A stretch of 17,583 nucleotides of DNA from positions 1-17,583 of the forward strand of contig DJYX01000250.1 of NCBI GenBank assembly GCA_002450295.1, read 5' to 3'. The notes beneath the pieces were generated by a model. That model searched no databases. It saw nothing but the letters and a program-made list of their open reading frames with translations, and had not been told where the DNA came from. Positions 1 through 7,032 of this stretch are shown piece after piece. The translations under genes and the position numbers were made by a program. Positions within the stretch are counted from its first letter, which is position 1. Every line of letters starts with the position of its first letter. The DNA is from Deltaproteobacteria bacterium UBA6967. GTDB lineage: Bacteria > SAR324 > NAC60-12.

Positions 1-690
1 AGCGTTCAGCCGAGTTTGCTCCTCGGTGTATTCGCGCAGTAATTCAATCTGCTTGATGGCGATGCCTGTCAATTGACCAAGACCCCTTGCTCCACTGGCG
101 CTGACGGCCTTGTAGTCCAATCGAGATTCTTTGAAGAACAAACAGAAGATGGTTGGGTAAGATACCTCCAGAAAGAAAGCACTGGCTTGGATTGCACTCA
201 GCGTCCGAACTAGTGCCAGCTCTGGGAATCCATATTCTGACTGAGCTAGGAATCTCTGTAGATTTTCTTGAAACCAGTAACTACTCAAAAAATAGTGGTG
301 TAACTGGGTCTGGCTTCGTTGCCCTGGCAGAGCTTGGGTTCCCCAATGATAGTGCCAGCGTGTTAGGGATTCCTGAAGAAGCAAGTAGTTCGCAAAGCGT
401 TCAACAGCAGGTGTCGTTGGTTGATCTAGTCGTAATATCGGAGTGAAGGAACTCGACTGACGAGCCAAGTTTAACAAGCGTTCAGGAGCGTAGGCGGAAG
501 GTTGCTGAAAGTGTTCAAGGGAAAGTGGTCGAGAAGGACGCACGGGTGAACCAAAATTCCCAGAAGGATCTGGTTCGGGTAGGTGATATGTGGGGGAATA
601 GTCGAAGAGTTGTTCTTGTTTGAGGGGGAGCAGCGATTGAGGCCAGAGCAGCATTGCCAAGGCACTGACCATCAGAATTCTTGAAATCAA
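1..690 (-). CDS. Lytic transglycosylase (SLT domain), C-terminus cut by window edge
   Basis: The reverse strand reads open for 230 codons from TTG at 690 to the window edge, so the 3' end is missing. A short hydrophobic N-terminus (residues 1-23) looks like a signal peptide, followed by a low-complexity, Pro-rich stretch and a helical region. At residues 186-208 the SLT signature is visible: FKES with the probable catalytic Glu188, then SASGARGLGQLT. Family knowledge: such enzymes cleave the MurNAc-GlcNAc bond of periplasmic peptidoglycan with 1,6-anhydro product formation. I chose TTG 690 because AGGGA lies 5 nt upstream and it gives a basic n-region; ATG at 672 is the alternative but has no good ribosome site. 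It lies 15 nt after the stop of the upstream exonuclease gene, so the two are probably co-transcribed. Which SLT subfamily cannot be told from this half. Confidence 0.8.
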   Translation of the reverse strand, partial: MISRILMVSALAMLLWPQSLLPLKQEQLFDYSPTYHLPEPDPSGNFGSPVRPSRPLSLEHFQQPSAYAPERLLNLARQSSSFTPILRLDQPTTPAVERFANYLLLQESLTRWHYHWGTQALPGQRSQTQLHHYFLSSYWFQENLQRFLAQSEYGFPELALVRTLSAIQASAFFLEVSYPTIFCLFFKESRLDYKAVSASGARGLGQLTGIAIKQIELLREYTEEQTRLNA

Positions 691-705
691 CTGCTTCCCT
701 AATTT

Positions 706-1311
706 TTAGAACAAGGACATCTGCTGTACCTCTCGTTTGGGAGCCTGCTGTCCCCAGGTAACAGATACGGTTTTGATTCCACTCCGTGAGTCATAGAGCA
801 ACTCACTGTGCTCCAAGGCGTAGAGATGAAGATCACGAGTTACCTCGACATCGACCTTACAATATTCGATGATTTTATCTAACTTGTCTTCACGATACCA
901 CTGGAGTGCCTGCAATCCGTCAGCTGATTTACCGGCTCCCAGTGTGGGTCGGGCGAGTGACTCTAATTTTAGGCGGTGCCCGAGTATTTTCTTCAGCTCA
1001 GTCAGCATATCCAAATTGGGCAATCCGGCTAGTTCTGTCCGTAGTCTTGTCCGCTGTTCCTGCTGGCCTGCACATTCACCGGCCAAGACGCGGTAGTCGA
1101 ATTCCACGTGGTTAAATCCCACGATCAAATCAGCCTTGCGGCAGTGTTCCAATAGTTGTGGTGCTTGATAATCTAAGTAGACATGGTGTTGTTCATCGAA
1201 GCTGTCCCAGATCACTCCGACAGACATTCCCATGTCTTCAATATTATTCCAGCCGCCAACTTCCTCGGCTGCGCGCTTCGTTTCCAGGTCAAAGTACAGG
1301 ATCCGTTCCAT
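706..1311 (-). CDS. RNase H-like 3'-5' exonuclease (DEDDy type)
   Basis: A 201-residue protein that opens directly with the exonuclease fold: YFDLET supplies Asp8 and Glu10, GFNHVEFD supplies Asp72, and YCKVD (Tyr150, Asp154) is the DEDDy final motif. These four acidic positions are the two-metal catalytic set of the DnaQ/RNase D-like and YprB-like exonuclease superfamily. It is a single-domain protein, with no helicase or polymerase attached; its substrate (RNA or DNA) cannot be told. It starts with ATG at 1311 behind GGGGA, is divergent from the J-domain gene with only 22 nt between the two start codons, and is followed closely by the lytic transglycosylase gene. The C-terminal tail (from about 180) is short and ends QQMSLF, somewhat reminiscent of a clamp-binding tail (QxxSLF), which would be consistent with a replication or repair link; that is inference. 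Confidence 0.75.
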   Translation of the reverse strand: MERILYFDLETKRAAEEVGGWNNIEDMGMSVGVIWDSFDEQHHVYLDYQAPQLLEHCRKADLIVGFNHVEFDYRVLAGECAGQQEQRTRLRTELAGLPNLDMLTELKKILGHRLKLESLARPTLGAGKSADGLQALQWYREDKLDKIIEYCKVDVEVTRDLHLYALEHSELLYDSRSGIKTVSVTWGQQAPKREVQQMSLF

Positions 1312-1333
1312 CGTTCCCCAAGGAAAGACACAA

Positions 1334-2050
1334 ATGATTGATTACTACGAATTGTTGCAGGTGGCACCGACAGCTTCAACCGAGGAGGTTCGCAAGGCAT
1401 TCCGAAGGCTCGCAAAGCAATACCATCCAGATTTGCAGCAACACAAATCCGAGGCAGACCAGCGGGAAGCACAACGCCGCTTCGTGCAACTGACTCAAGC
1501 CTACGAGACCCTGAGTCATTCAGCAAAACGTCAAGCCTACGACCTACAGTGGCGGAGAACCACTCAGCAGGCAAAACGCTCACAAACACACCAAAAAGCC
1601 TCCACAAACACAAGTTCTTCGCAGACTTGGAAGCGATCCTATGAGCGCCCAAGGGAGGATTTCACGGATTTTGCTGAAACCTCGCTGGAAGATTTACTGA
1701 AAGATGTGGAAGGATTGCTCAAACAATTTGGTGTTCAGCGAACCGATCCCTTGGAACTCCTGCTAGATTGGGCTCGTCGGGTCTATCGCGAAGTGATGGA
1801 AGCCTGGCATGAAGAGAACTCCTCTACTCATTCTACTTCAGGCACAAAGCAATCTCGGTCGGGTGAGGAAACTCGCAGACCCAAAGAAGAAAAAGCTCAG
1901 GCCTATGATGATCCACGGGCAGATATCGAAGCCGAATTGGAACGTCTTAAGCGTTATCAGCGTACGAATCGCCAGCAGCCTCGTCGTCAAACAGCAGAAA
2001 CGGATGTTCATGATGAATTGGAGCGCCTCAAGCGCAAGTACCGTCCCTGA
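1334..2050 (+). CDS. J-domain (DnaJ-like) protein
   Basis: A 238-residue protein with an N-terminal J domain at residues 3-71: DYYELLQV at the start, the HPD tripeptide at 31-33 and a final helix ending QAYD. J domains stimulate the ATPase of DnaK-type Hsp70s and deliver clients to them. There is no Gly/Phe-rich region, zinc finger or C-terminal peptide-binding domain, so this is not DnaJ or CbpA but a class C co-chaperone. A central helical region (about 110-160) is followed by a charged tail with the element ELERLKR twice (near 197 and 227). I start it at ATG 1334, not at the longer in-frame ATG 1232, because AAGGA lies 9 nt upstream, the J domain begins at once, and the longer form would overlap the divergent exonuclease gene. 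Client and cellular site are unknown. Confidence 0.85.
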   Translation: MIDYYELLQVAPTASTEEVRKAFRRLAKQYHPDLQQHKSEADQREAQRRFVQLTQAYETLSHSAKRQAYDLQWRRTTQQAKRSQTHQKASTNTSSSQTWKRSYERPREDFTDFAETSLEDLLKDVEGLLKQFGVQRTDPLELLLDWARRVYREVMEAWHEENSSTHSTSGTKQSRSGEETRRPKEEKAQAYDDPRADIEAELERLKRYQRTNRQQPRRQTAETDVHDELERLKRKYRP

Positions 2051-2071
2051 AATCCCCCATGGAGAGATAGA

Positions 2072-2995
2072 ATGTCCGCCAGTCTGACTGTTGCCCGAAT
2101 CGCAGTCCTGATTCCTTGTCTTAACGAAGAAGTGACGATCAGCAAGGTGGTTCAGGATTTTCGCAAGGAATTGCCGGGAGCTACCATCTACGTCTTCGAC
2201 AACAATAGTACGGATCGTACAGCTGAGCTTGCTGAGGCGGAAGGGGCCGTCGTTATTCCAGAGCGTAAGCGTGGAAAGGGCTACGTAATCGCCTCAATGT
2301 TCCGTAAGGTTGATGCAGATTACTATGTGATGGTGGATGGAGACGATACATATTCTGCGTTACATGTGCAGGCTTTGCTGCAGCCCCTACTGGATGGAGA
2401 AGCCGACATGACCGTGGCTACTCGCTTGAACGAGTACGAAGAAGAATCTTTCCGTCCACTCCATGTCTTTGGCAATAATTTGGTTCGCAGTTTGGTCAAC
2501 TGGATCTTTAACAGTAATCTCGAAGACATCATGTCTGGTTATCGGGGTTTCAGTCGGGAACTGGTGCAGAATCTACCGGTATTGGCCAGCGGTTTTGAAG
2601 TGGAAACAGAAATGACGATTCGAGTGCTGGATTATGGTTACACAATTCAGGAAGTAACAGTACCCTACCGAGAGCGCCCAGAAGGCTCGTTCTCCAAGCT
2701 GAATACTTTTCGAGATGGTTTTCGGGTATTGTATCAGATCGCCAGTATCGCCAGATCCTACAAGCCGATCTTGTTTTTTGGGGTATTGGCTTTATTTTTT
2801 GGCCTGATCGGTCTGATTGCGGGTGGAGAAGTGATTGTTGACTATGCAGTGGATGGCTACGTGAACAAGGTTCCAACAGCGATTCTAGCGGTGGGTTGTA
2901 TGCTCCTCTGTTTTGGTAGCATTGGCATTGGTGCGATCCTCGATACACTCAATGCCCGTTTCCGTGAAGTGCTACGTTTGCTACAGCGCAAATGA
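2072..2995 (+). CDS. Family 2 glycosyltransferase with C-terminal membrane anchor
   Basis: A 307-residue GT-A fold protein. Residues 10-20 (IAVLIPCLNEE) are the nucleotide-sugar-binding start, FDNNSTDRT follows at 42-50, and VDGDDTY (88-94) carries the DXD-type metal site. After the catalytic domain come PYRERPEGSFSKL and two hydrophobic segments at about 232-256 and 267-292. This arrangement is typical of polyprenyl-phosphate glycosyltransferases of the DPM1/GtrB type, which load a sugar from a nucleotide donor on a lipid carrier at the cytoplasmic face of the inner membrane. The sugar and the pathway cannot be read from sequence. ATG 2072 has GGAGAG just upstream. It follows the J-domain gene by 21 nt and converges with the next gene. 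Confidence 0.85.
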   Translation: MSASLTVARIAVLIPCLNEEVTISKVVQDFRKELPGATIYVFDNNSTDRTAELAEAEGAVVIPERKRGKGYVIASMFRKVDADYYVMVDGDDTYSALHVQALLQPLLDGEADMTVATRLNEYEEESFRPLHVFGNNLVRSLVNWIFNSNLEDIMSGYRGFSRELVQNLPVLASGFEVETEMTIRVLDYGYTIQEVTVPYRERPEGSFSKLNTFRDGFRVLYQIASIARSYKPILFFGVLALFFGLIGLIAGGEVIVDYAVDGYVNKVPTAILAVGCMLLCFGSIGIGAILDTLNARFREVLRLLQRK

Positions 2996-3019
2996 GCTAG
3001 TTTCTGGCGCACGTGTTGC

Positions 3020-3646
3020 TTAGAAGGTCCACGTGTAGGCTAGGCGAAATCCGGTAGGATCGACCAAGGCAACAGGCCCAACAGGCAGTTCATTTTGAGC
3101 TCCTTGTGGCCGCGGTGCCGCAGGGTTCCAGACAGAGCGAGAGCCAATCAGAGCTCCAATCAAGCCCCCGACCACGGTGCTGGTACCGATCGTACGAAAC
3201 TGCTCACGACTGGTTCCTGGACGCAGAAAAGTGAACCAGCCCCCAAGCATCAGGCCTGTTCCAGCGCCATAGGCAACGTTGCCAACGAGGTTGCGACGCT
3301 CACTGTCAGCAATTTGCCGCTGTGCCAGCAAGTCAAAGCGTAAAGCACTTTCGGAGTCGTCAGAAAATGTGCCTTCATCGAGGTATTGTTCATCTTGCTG
3401 GACAGGCTCTTCAAAAGGATCGCCTTCTGGAACGGGCTCGGTCGCAAGAGGATCTTCCATGGTTGGCTCCAGCTCAAAATCCTGCTGTAATAGCGGATCG
3501 TTGGCCATGTCCTGATAAGGATCATCGAAAAATGCCTCTTCGTCGGCAGATCGAAATTCACCAAATGGGTCTTGCTGGGCCATTGCTGACCAAGGATTGA
3601 ACGTAAGCAGCAGCAGGCAAAGCCAAATGGAAAGGTGTGAACGCAT
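3020..3646 (-). CDS. Exported glycine-zipper protein A (acidic linker, C-terminal Phe)
   Basis: No named family recognised. The 208-residue product has a signal peptide (residues 1-23, cleavage likely after AMA), then a very acidic, Pro-rich disordered stretch (about 25-100). Residues 119-170 hold two glycine-rich hydrophobic segments separated by a short turn with TSREQF (GNVAYGAGTGLMLGG and STVVGGLIGALIGS), a glycine-zipper hairpin. The last residues, GFRLAYTWTF, form an alternating hydrophobic strand ending in Phe, as seen in outer-membrane beta-barrel proteins. The layout matches the two plus-strand genes that follow. I start at ATG 3646, not the upstream ATG 3706, because AGGAA lies just before it and the signal peptide begins there. 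It diverges from protein B across a 128-nt gap. Envelope localisation is likely; function unknown. Confidence 0.7.
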   Translation of the reverse strand: MRSHLSIWLCLLLLTFNPWSAMAQQDPFGEFRSADEEAFFDDPYQDMANDPLLQQDFELEPTMEDPLATEPVPEGDPFEEPVQQDEQYLDEGTFSDDSESALRFDLLAQRQIADSERRNLVGNVAYGAGTGLMLGGWFTFLRPGTSREQFRTIGTSTVVGGLIGALIGSRSVWNPAAPRPQGAQNELPVGPVALVDPTGFRLAYTWTF

Positions 3647-3774
3647 GCCGGATTCCTGAACAGCAGGGTTTGGAAGATGTTGCCTTGAAATGGATGCAAA
3701 ACCCATTCACTCTCTGCACCAGACACAACCGGGTTCTGCTGGAAAACTCCAGCCTTTTGAAGAATATTGAGAAC

Positions 3775-4182
3775 ATGGATACGCTTATGCGACGTTTTTG
3801 GCCGGCGGTGCTGCTATTGATCTTTAGCCTCGGAACCCCAAAAATCCAGGCTCAGGAAACAGGTCCACTGCTGATGCAACAGGAACTGGGCTATACGTTG
3901 GCTGGTACAGTAGCCGGTGTTGGACTAGGCGTTCTTGTCTGGTTCATGGACCCACTTAATCCAGATGTGACACTGCGTGATACTACAGTAGATGGATTAA
4001 TTGTCGGTACACTTCTCGGTTCCATGTTCGGTTTTTACATACTACAGAATGCGTTGGTGGAGCCCCGTACCAATTCACTACCTAGTGGTCTTGAAGATCT
4101 GCTGGGACAATCGAAGAGAGATCAATTGCCCAGCCCGGTTGCCCACGCTGGCCTGACCATTCCCATGACTTGGAAGTTTTAA
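3775..4182 (+). CDS. Exported glycine-zipper protein B
   Basis: No named family recognised. A 135-residue protein with a signal peptide (basic MRR, hydrophobic core, cleavage near IQA at 24-27), then two hydrophobic Gly-rich segments (about 38-58 and 72-92) joined by a polar turn (LNPDVTLRDTTVDG), a Pro/Ser-rich linker and the C-terminal strand AGLTIPMTWKF ending in Phe. It lacks the long acidic stretch of protein A. ATG 3775 was chosen because the longer upstream reading frame carries no signal; ATG 3787 is an alternative start and neither has a strong ribosome site. Its TAA stop overlaps the AAGGAGG site of protein C, so B and C are surely one transcript. Probably in the envelope; function unknown. 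Confidence 0.65.
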   Translation: MDTLMRRFWPAVLLLIFSLGTPKIQAQETGPLLMQQELGYTLAGTVAGVGLGVLVWFMDPLNPDVTLRDTTVDGLIVGTLLGSMFGFYILQNALVEPRTNSLPSGLEDLLGQSKRDQLPSPVAHAGLTIPMTWKF

Positions 4183-4187
4183 GGAGG
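4181..4187 (+). promoter_or_regulatory. Strong ribosome binding site deciding the start of protein C
   Basis: AAGGAGG lies 6 nt before ATG 4194 and overlaps the stop codon of protein B. It fixes the start at 4194, since the in-frame ATG at 4170 lies upstream of it and inside gene B. Confidence 0.85.
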
Positions 4188-4193
4188 CCTCCC

Positions 4194-4673
4194 ATGAGCA
4201 AGTGCACCCGAGTGATCGCAATCTTTTTGCTACTTGCCTGCCTGTCCCAGCCAGTTGCCTGGGCTCAGCAGGCTCAAGAAGGTCCTGGCATTGAAAACTT
4301 TTTGGATGGAGCAAATGGGGGCCGTGGCCCCGTAATGCAGTCGGTCTTCTGGAACACTCTCTATGGTTCTCTCTGGGGAGCTGCGATCGGAATATCCTAT
4401 CACTTTCTCTCTGGAGCCGCATTTCGAGAATCAATTTCGGGAAGTATGACCATCGGGGGGTTGATGGGCTATGGTCTTGGCCTCTATCTGGTCATCAATG
4501 GCTTCAGTTTTAACCAAAATCTGATGCCAGTGCTGCCAAAGCCAAATTTTGGGCCACCAACCGATACCCAGACTCAAGTACAGAACGAACAACCTACCGA
4601 TCCCTTGGCTTTCTGGGCGGCTCCTTCAGAAGATGGCCAGTCCTGGCAGGCTGGTTTACAGTTGCGTTTCTGA
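4194..4673 (+). CDS. Exported glycine-zipper protein C
   Basis: No named family recognised. A 159-residue protein with a signal peptide ending near AWAQQ (23-26); LLAC at 13-16 resembles a weak lipobox, so a lipoprotein is possible. Two Gly-rich hydrophobic segments follow: about 53-72 (NTLYGSLWGAAIG) and 85-105 (TIGGLMGYGLGLYL), joined by a polar turn containing FRES, like the SREQF turn of protein A. A polar Pro/Gln-rich linker leads to the C-terminal strand WQAGLQLRF ending in Phe. It is translated from a near-perfect AAGGAGG site and its RBS overlaps the end of gene B. The LptC-like gene follows 20 nt downstream, which would place it in an envelope-related transcript; function unknown. 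Confidence 0.65.
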   Translation: MSKCTRVIAIFLLLACLSQPVAWAQQAQEGPGIENFLDGANGGRGPVMQSVFWNTLYGSLWGAAIGISYHFLSGAAFRESISGSMTIGGLMGYGLGLYLVINGFSFNQNLMPVLPKPNFGPPTDTQTQVQNEQPTDPLAFWAAPSEDGQSWQAGLQLRF

Positions 4674-4693
4674 AAGGCTTACACTGAGTTCCA

Positions 4694-5263
4694 ATGACCG
4701 GATCACGTGTCCGAGCCTTACTATTGGCCCACTGGCAAGAGTCCTTGCTATTACTACTGCTGGGCCCCCTTGCCTTGTATTTTTCTCTCTCCAACTCCAC
4801 CTCTGAATCGCTACCACTGCTGCCCTTGCCGGAGAGTCAGGTGCTGCAGTTGGAGCAGATTACTCTGCAGGATTATCAAAAAGACTTCAAACGTTGGACC
4901 TTAACGGGCCTTCGAGCTTTGATGGCTGAGGATAGTTCGATCATGAATGTGGAGCAACCTCGATTGCGCCTGCATCCTAGTCCTGAAACGCTACCATTCA
5001 CAGACACACTAGTACGTGCCAACGAAGCTTTGATCGACTGGCGGCAGCAGTTGGTGGAAATTCGTGGTGAGGTCGAGGTAGAACGCGATGGCAAACTATA
5101 TTTGCAGGCAGAGCGCGCTATATACGATTTACAGACAGAAATACTACAGATGCCGGGAGCCGTACAGATGATCTGGCAGGGTAGCGATGTCGATGGTGCA
5201 GATCTGCGCTACGAACTGAAGACCGGATTGGTTGAACTCCGTGGTGTGCATTATCAGCGTTGA
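4694..5263 (+). CDS. lptC: LptC-like LPS export protein
   Basis: A 189-residue protein, the usual size of LptC. One N-terminal membrane segment (about 15-32) is followed by a periplasmic region with a W-x-LTG motif near the start (RWTLTGLRAL, about 67-76) and alternating beta strands: LVEIRGEVEVERDGKLYL, ERAIYD, and a C-terminal VELRGVHYQ. This is the pattern of the OstA/LptC fold. LptC anchors in the inner membrane and passes LPS from the LptBFG transporter to LptA. Identity is moderately sure, as LptC is poorly conserved; a related OstA-fold protein is possible. lptA and lptB do not follow, unlike in many Proteobacteria. The ATG start has a weak ribosome site. Confidence 0.65.
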   Translation: MTGSRVRALLLAHWQESLLLLLLGPLALYFSLSNSTSESLPLLPLPESQVLQLEQITLQDYQKDFKRWTLTGLRALMAEDSSIMNVEQPRLRLHPSPETLPFTDTLVRANEALIDWRQQLVEIRGEVEVERDGKLYLQAERAIYDLQTEILQMPGAVQMIWQGSDVDGADLRYELKTGLVELRGVHYQR

Positions 5264-5343
5264 TTGACTTTCCAGCTTCAGTATGCGCTTGAGGCAGGAA
5301 GATAGGCTTTTTCGTAATTCTGGAATGCAGGCTAAAGAAGGTA

Positions 5344-6621
5344 ATGAGTGATTTTTATAGTTCACAGGAACTTGAACAGCTAGCACAACGGGGAGTCCGG
5401 GTTCTGTTTCCGGAACAGACCGCGATCCGTCGTGATGTGGATCTTCAGCAAATAGAGTCAGGGGCTGTGCTACACCCAGGTACTCGCCTGCAGGGTCAGT
5501 CTACTCGAGTACTGGTAGGAGCCGAGATCGGCCCTGGAGGCTATGTGTTCTTAGAAGATAGTGTGGTTGGCCCGGGCGCAATCGTAGGTGCTCAAGGACC
5601 GGTTTCCTTGAGGCAAAGCTGGGTTGGGCCACAAACGATCCTCGGCATGGGTGTCACAGAGGAGGCCGTTTTTCTTGGAAGAGAACACTCTGGAGCACCT
5701 CCCACCACAGGTGTGGGATTTCGAGTTCGCAAGGGAAGTCTCTACGAAGAAGGTGCTTGTTCAGGTCAACACACTGACACTAAGATGACCCTGCTGATGC
5801 CGTGGGTGACTCTGGGGAGCAACATCAACTTCTGTGATGCCCTGCTCGCTGGGGGAACTGGTGATCCACCAGGTCAATTCAGTGAGGTTGGTAGTGGGAC
5901 AATCCATTTCAACTTTACCATCCGAGGTGATAAAGCAACAGCCTCCCTATTAGGAAACGTCTGTGAAGGTGTTTTCCTGCGTTCAGAGCGCCTTTTTATT
6001 GGAGGAAATTGTAGTTTATTGGGTCCACTGTTATCAGAGTTTGGAACCTTTTCCGCAGCAGGAGCGCGTCTTTCTGGACAGTTAGCTTCGGGCCTGAATC
6101 TGGGTACCGCTCATTTGTCTGGACACAAGAACTATGATCCTCGTTGTTTCCCGAATTTACGTTGGATTGTGTCAACTCAACTGCAATTCTTTGGTGAATT
6201 GGTTGCTCTTTTTCATTGGTACGATCAAGTTCGTGTTCGGATGGCGAGGGATGCTTTTCAAGAGAGCCTCTATCGCCAAGGTCAGTACATCGTTCAACGC
6301 AACCTGGAAGAGCGGCTTGCACAAATGCAGCTGTTGACAGAACTGGTAGCGGAGAATCAATCACACAGTGAGCAGGTTTTGCCAGAAACTAAGCTAAAAG
6401 ATCAGCGTGCTTGGTTGCAAAACTGGAAACGAAGAAAAGAGCAATTACAAAGCTACGCTTCTACCCCAAGGTTGGCACCTGAGAGTTTGCTCCGAGAGTT
6501 GATGGATGCTGAAGGAACCTACACGAGAAGAATTCAGCAACTATCCCCAGTAACCGCAGAGGCAGGACAACGATGGCTTGAGGGCATCGCAAAACCATTT
6601 TGTGAAGGAGGATTGGGATGA
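5344..6621 (+). CDS. Left-handed beta-helix protein with helical C-terminus (UDP-GlcNAc pyrophosphorylase-like family)
   Basis: A 425-residue protein. Residues about 35-250 carry repeated hexapeptide-type turns with Gly/Val spacing (VLVGAEIGPGGYVF, DSVVGPGAIVGAQG, and later GNVCEGVFLR and LLGPLLSEFGTFSAAGARL). This is a left-handed parallel beta-helix as in the C-terminal half of GlmU and in LpxA-type acyltransferases. HFNFTIRGDKATASLLG (189-204) resembles proteins annotated as UDP-N-acetylglucosamine pyrophosphorylase in Planctomycetes/Verrucomicrobia/spirochaetes. No N-terminal nucleotidyltransferase domain (no GXGTRM signature) is present, so pyrophosphorylase activity itself is not supported; an acyltransferase or binding role is possible. 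From about residue 270 to the end the protein is charged and helical, an extension unusual for hexapeptide enzymes. Its stop overlaps the DUF423 start by ATGA. Confidence 0.6.
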   Translation: MSDFYSSQELEQLAQRGVRVLFPEQTAIRRDVDLQQIESGAVLHPGTRLQGQSTRVLVGAEIGPGGYVFLEDSVVGPGAIVGAQGPVSLRQSWVGPQTILGMGVTEEAVFLGREHSGAPPTTGVGFRVRKGSLYEEGACSGQHTDTKMTLLMPWVTLGSNINFCDALLAGGTGDPPGQFSEVGSGTIHFNFTIRGDKATASLLGNVCEGVFLRSERLFIGGNCSLLGPLLSEFGTFSAAGARLSGQLASGLNLGTAHLSGHKNYDPRCFPNLRWIVSTQLQFFGELVALFHWYDQVRVRMARDAFQESLYRQGQYIVQRNLEERLAQMQLLTELVAENQSHSEQVLPETKLKDQRAWLQNWKRRKEQLQSYASTPRLAPESLLRELMDAEGTYTRRIQQLSPVTAEAGQRWLEGIAKPFCEGGLG

Positions 6622-7019
6622 ATCATCCAGCAAGCAAGTGGCTCTTGGCCATTGGCGCATTGTTTGGAGTTCTTGCGGTCCTGAGTGGCTCGATGGGATC
6701 TCACATGCTGCGTGGCCAATTAGAGGAGTTCAACGGCACTGCGAATTTTATCTTGGCCTCAAACTATCTTTTCTACCACGCAGGAGGCTTGCTCTTCACA
6801 GGTTTGCTCTTGGAGCGTTTGGAACGGCGAGGATTTTTGTATGTGGGAATCTTTTTCATAGTGGGTAGTTTCCTTTTCTGTGGAAGTCTTTTTACCTACA
6901 GCTTAACTGGTTTGCGTGGTGTGACCGCTATGGCCCCAATTGGTGGAGTGAACTTGATTCTTGGATGGCTGACACTAGTGGTGACCTGCGTACGCTTGCC
7001 TTCTTCCAAAAAACGCTAA
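6618..7019 (+). CDS. DUF423 (YgdD-type) membrane protein
   Basis: A 133-residue integral membrane protein with four predicted segments (about 8-28, 45-64, 75-95 and 105-125). MGSHML (26-31) resembles the conserved GAFGAHGL of DUF423. APIGGVNLILGW (106-117) matches the conserved P-x-GG-x(3)-I-x-GW end of the family. DUF423 proteins sit in the inner membrane and have no proven biochemical function. ATG 6618 overlaps the stop of the beta-helix gene by ATGA, so the two are translationally coupled. Size and topology are normal for the family. Confidence 0.8.
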   Translation: MNHPASKWLLAIGALFGVLAVLSGSMGSHMLRGQLEEFNGTANFILASNYLFYHAGGLLFTGLLLERLERRGFLYVGIFFIVGSFLFCGSLFTYSLTGLRGVTAMAPIGGVNLILGWLTLVVTCVRLPSSKKR

Positions 7020-7021
7020 AT

Positions 7022-7026
7022 GGAGG
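7022..7026 (+). promoter_or_regulatory. Ribosome binding site deciding the secretin start
   Basis: GGAGG abuts ATG 7027 but lies 6 nt before ATG 7033 in the same frame. The spacing favours 7033, making the first residues MYLHWL. Confidence 0.8.
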
Positions 7027-7032
7027 ATGCCT

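Noticed and set aside
153..446. Plus-strand open frame within the lytic transglycosylase region
   Set aside because: It lies opposite the clear minus-strand SLT-domain coding sequence and has no recognisable domain.
1212..1652. Minus-strand open frame across the exonuclease/J-domain boundary
   Set aside because: It overlaps two well-supported genes in another frame and has low-complexity, non-family content.
5325..5351. Short eight-codon frame overlapping the start of the beta-helix gene
   Set aside because: No ribosome site at proper spacing, out of frame, and such short frames are common by chance.
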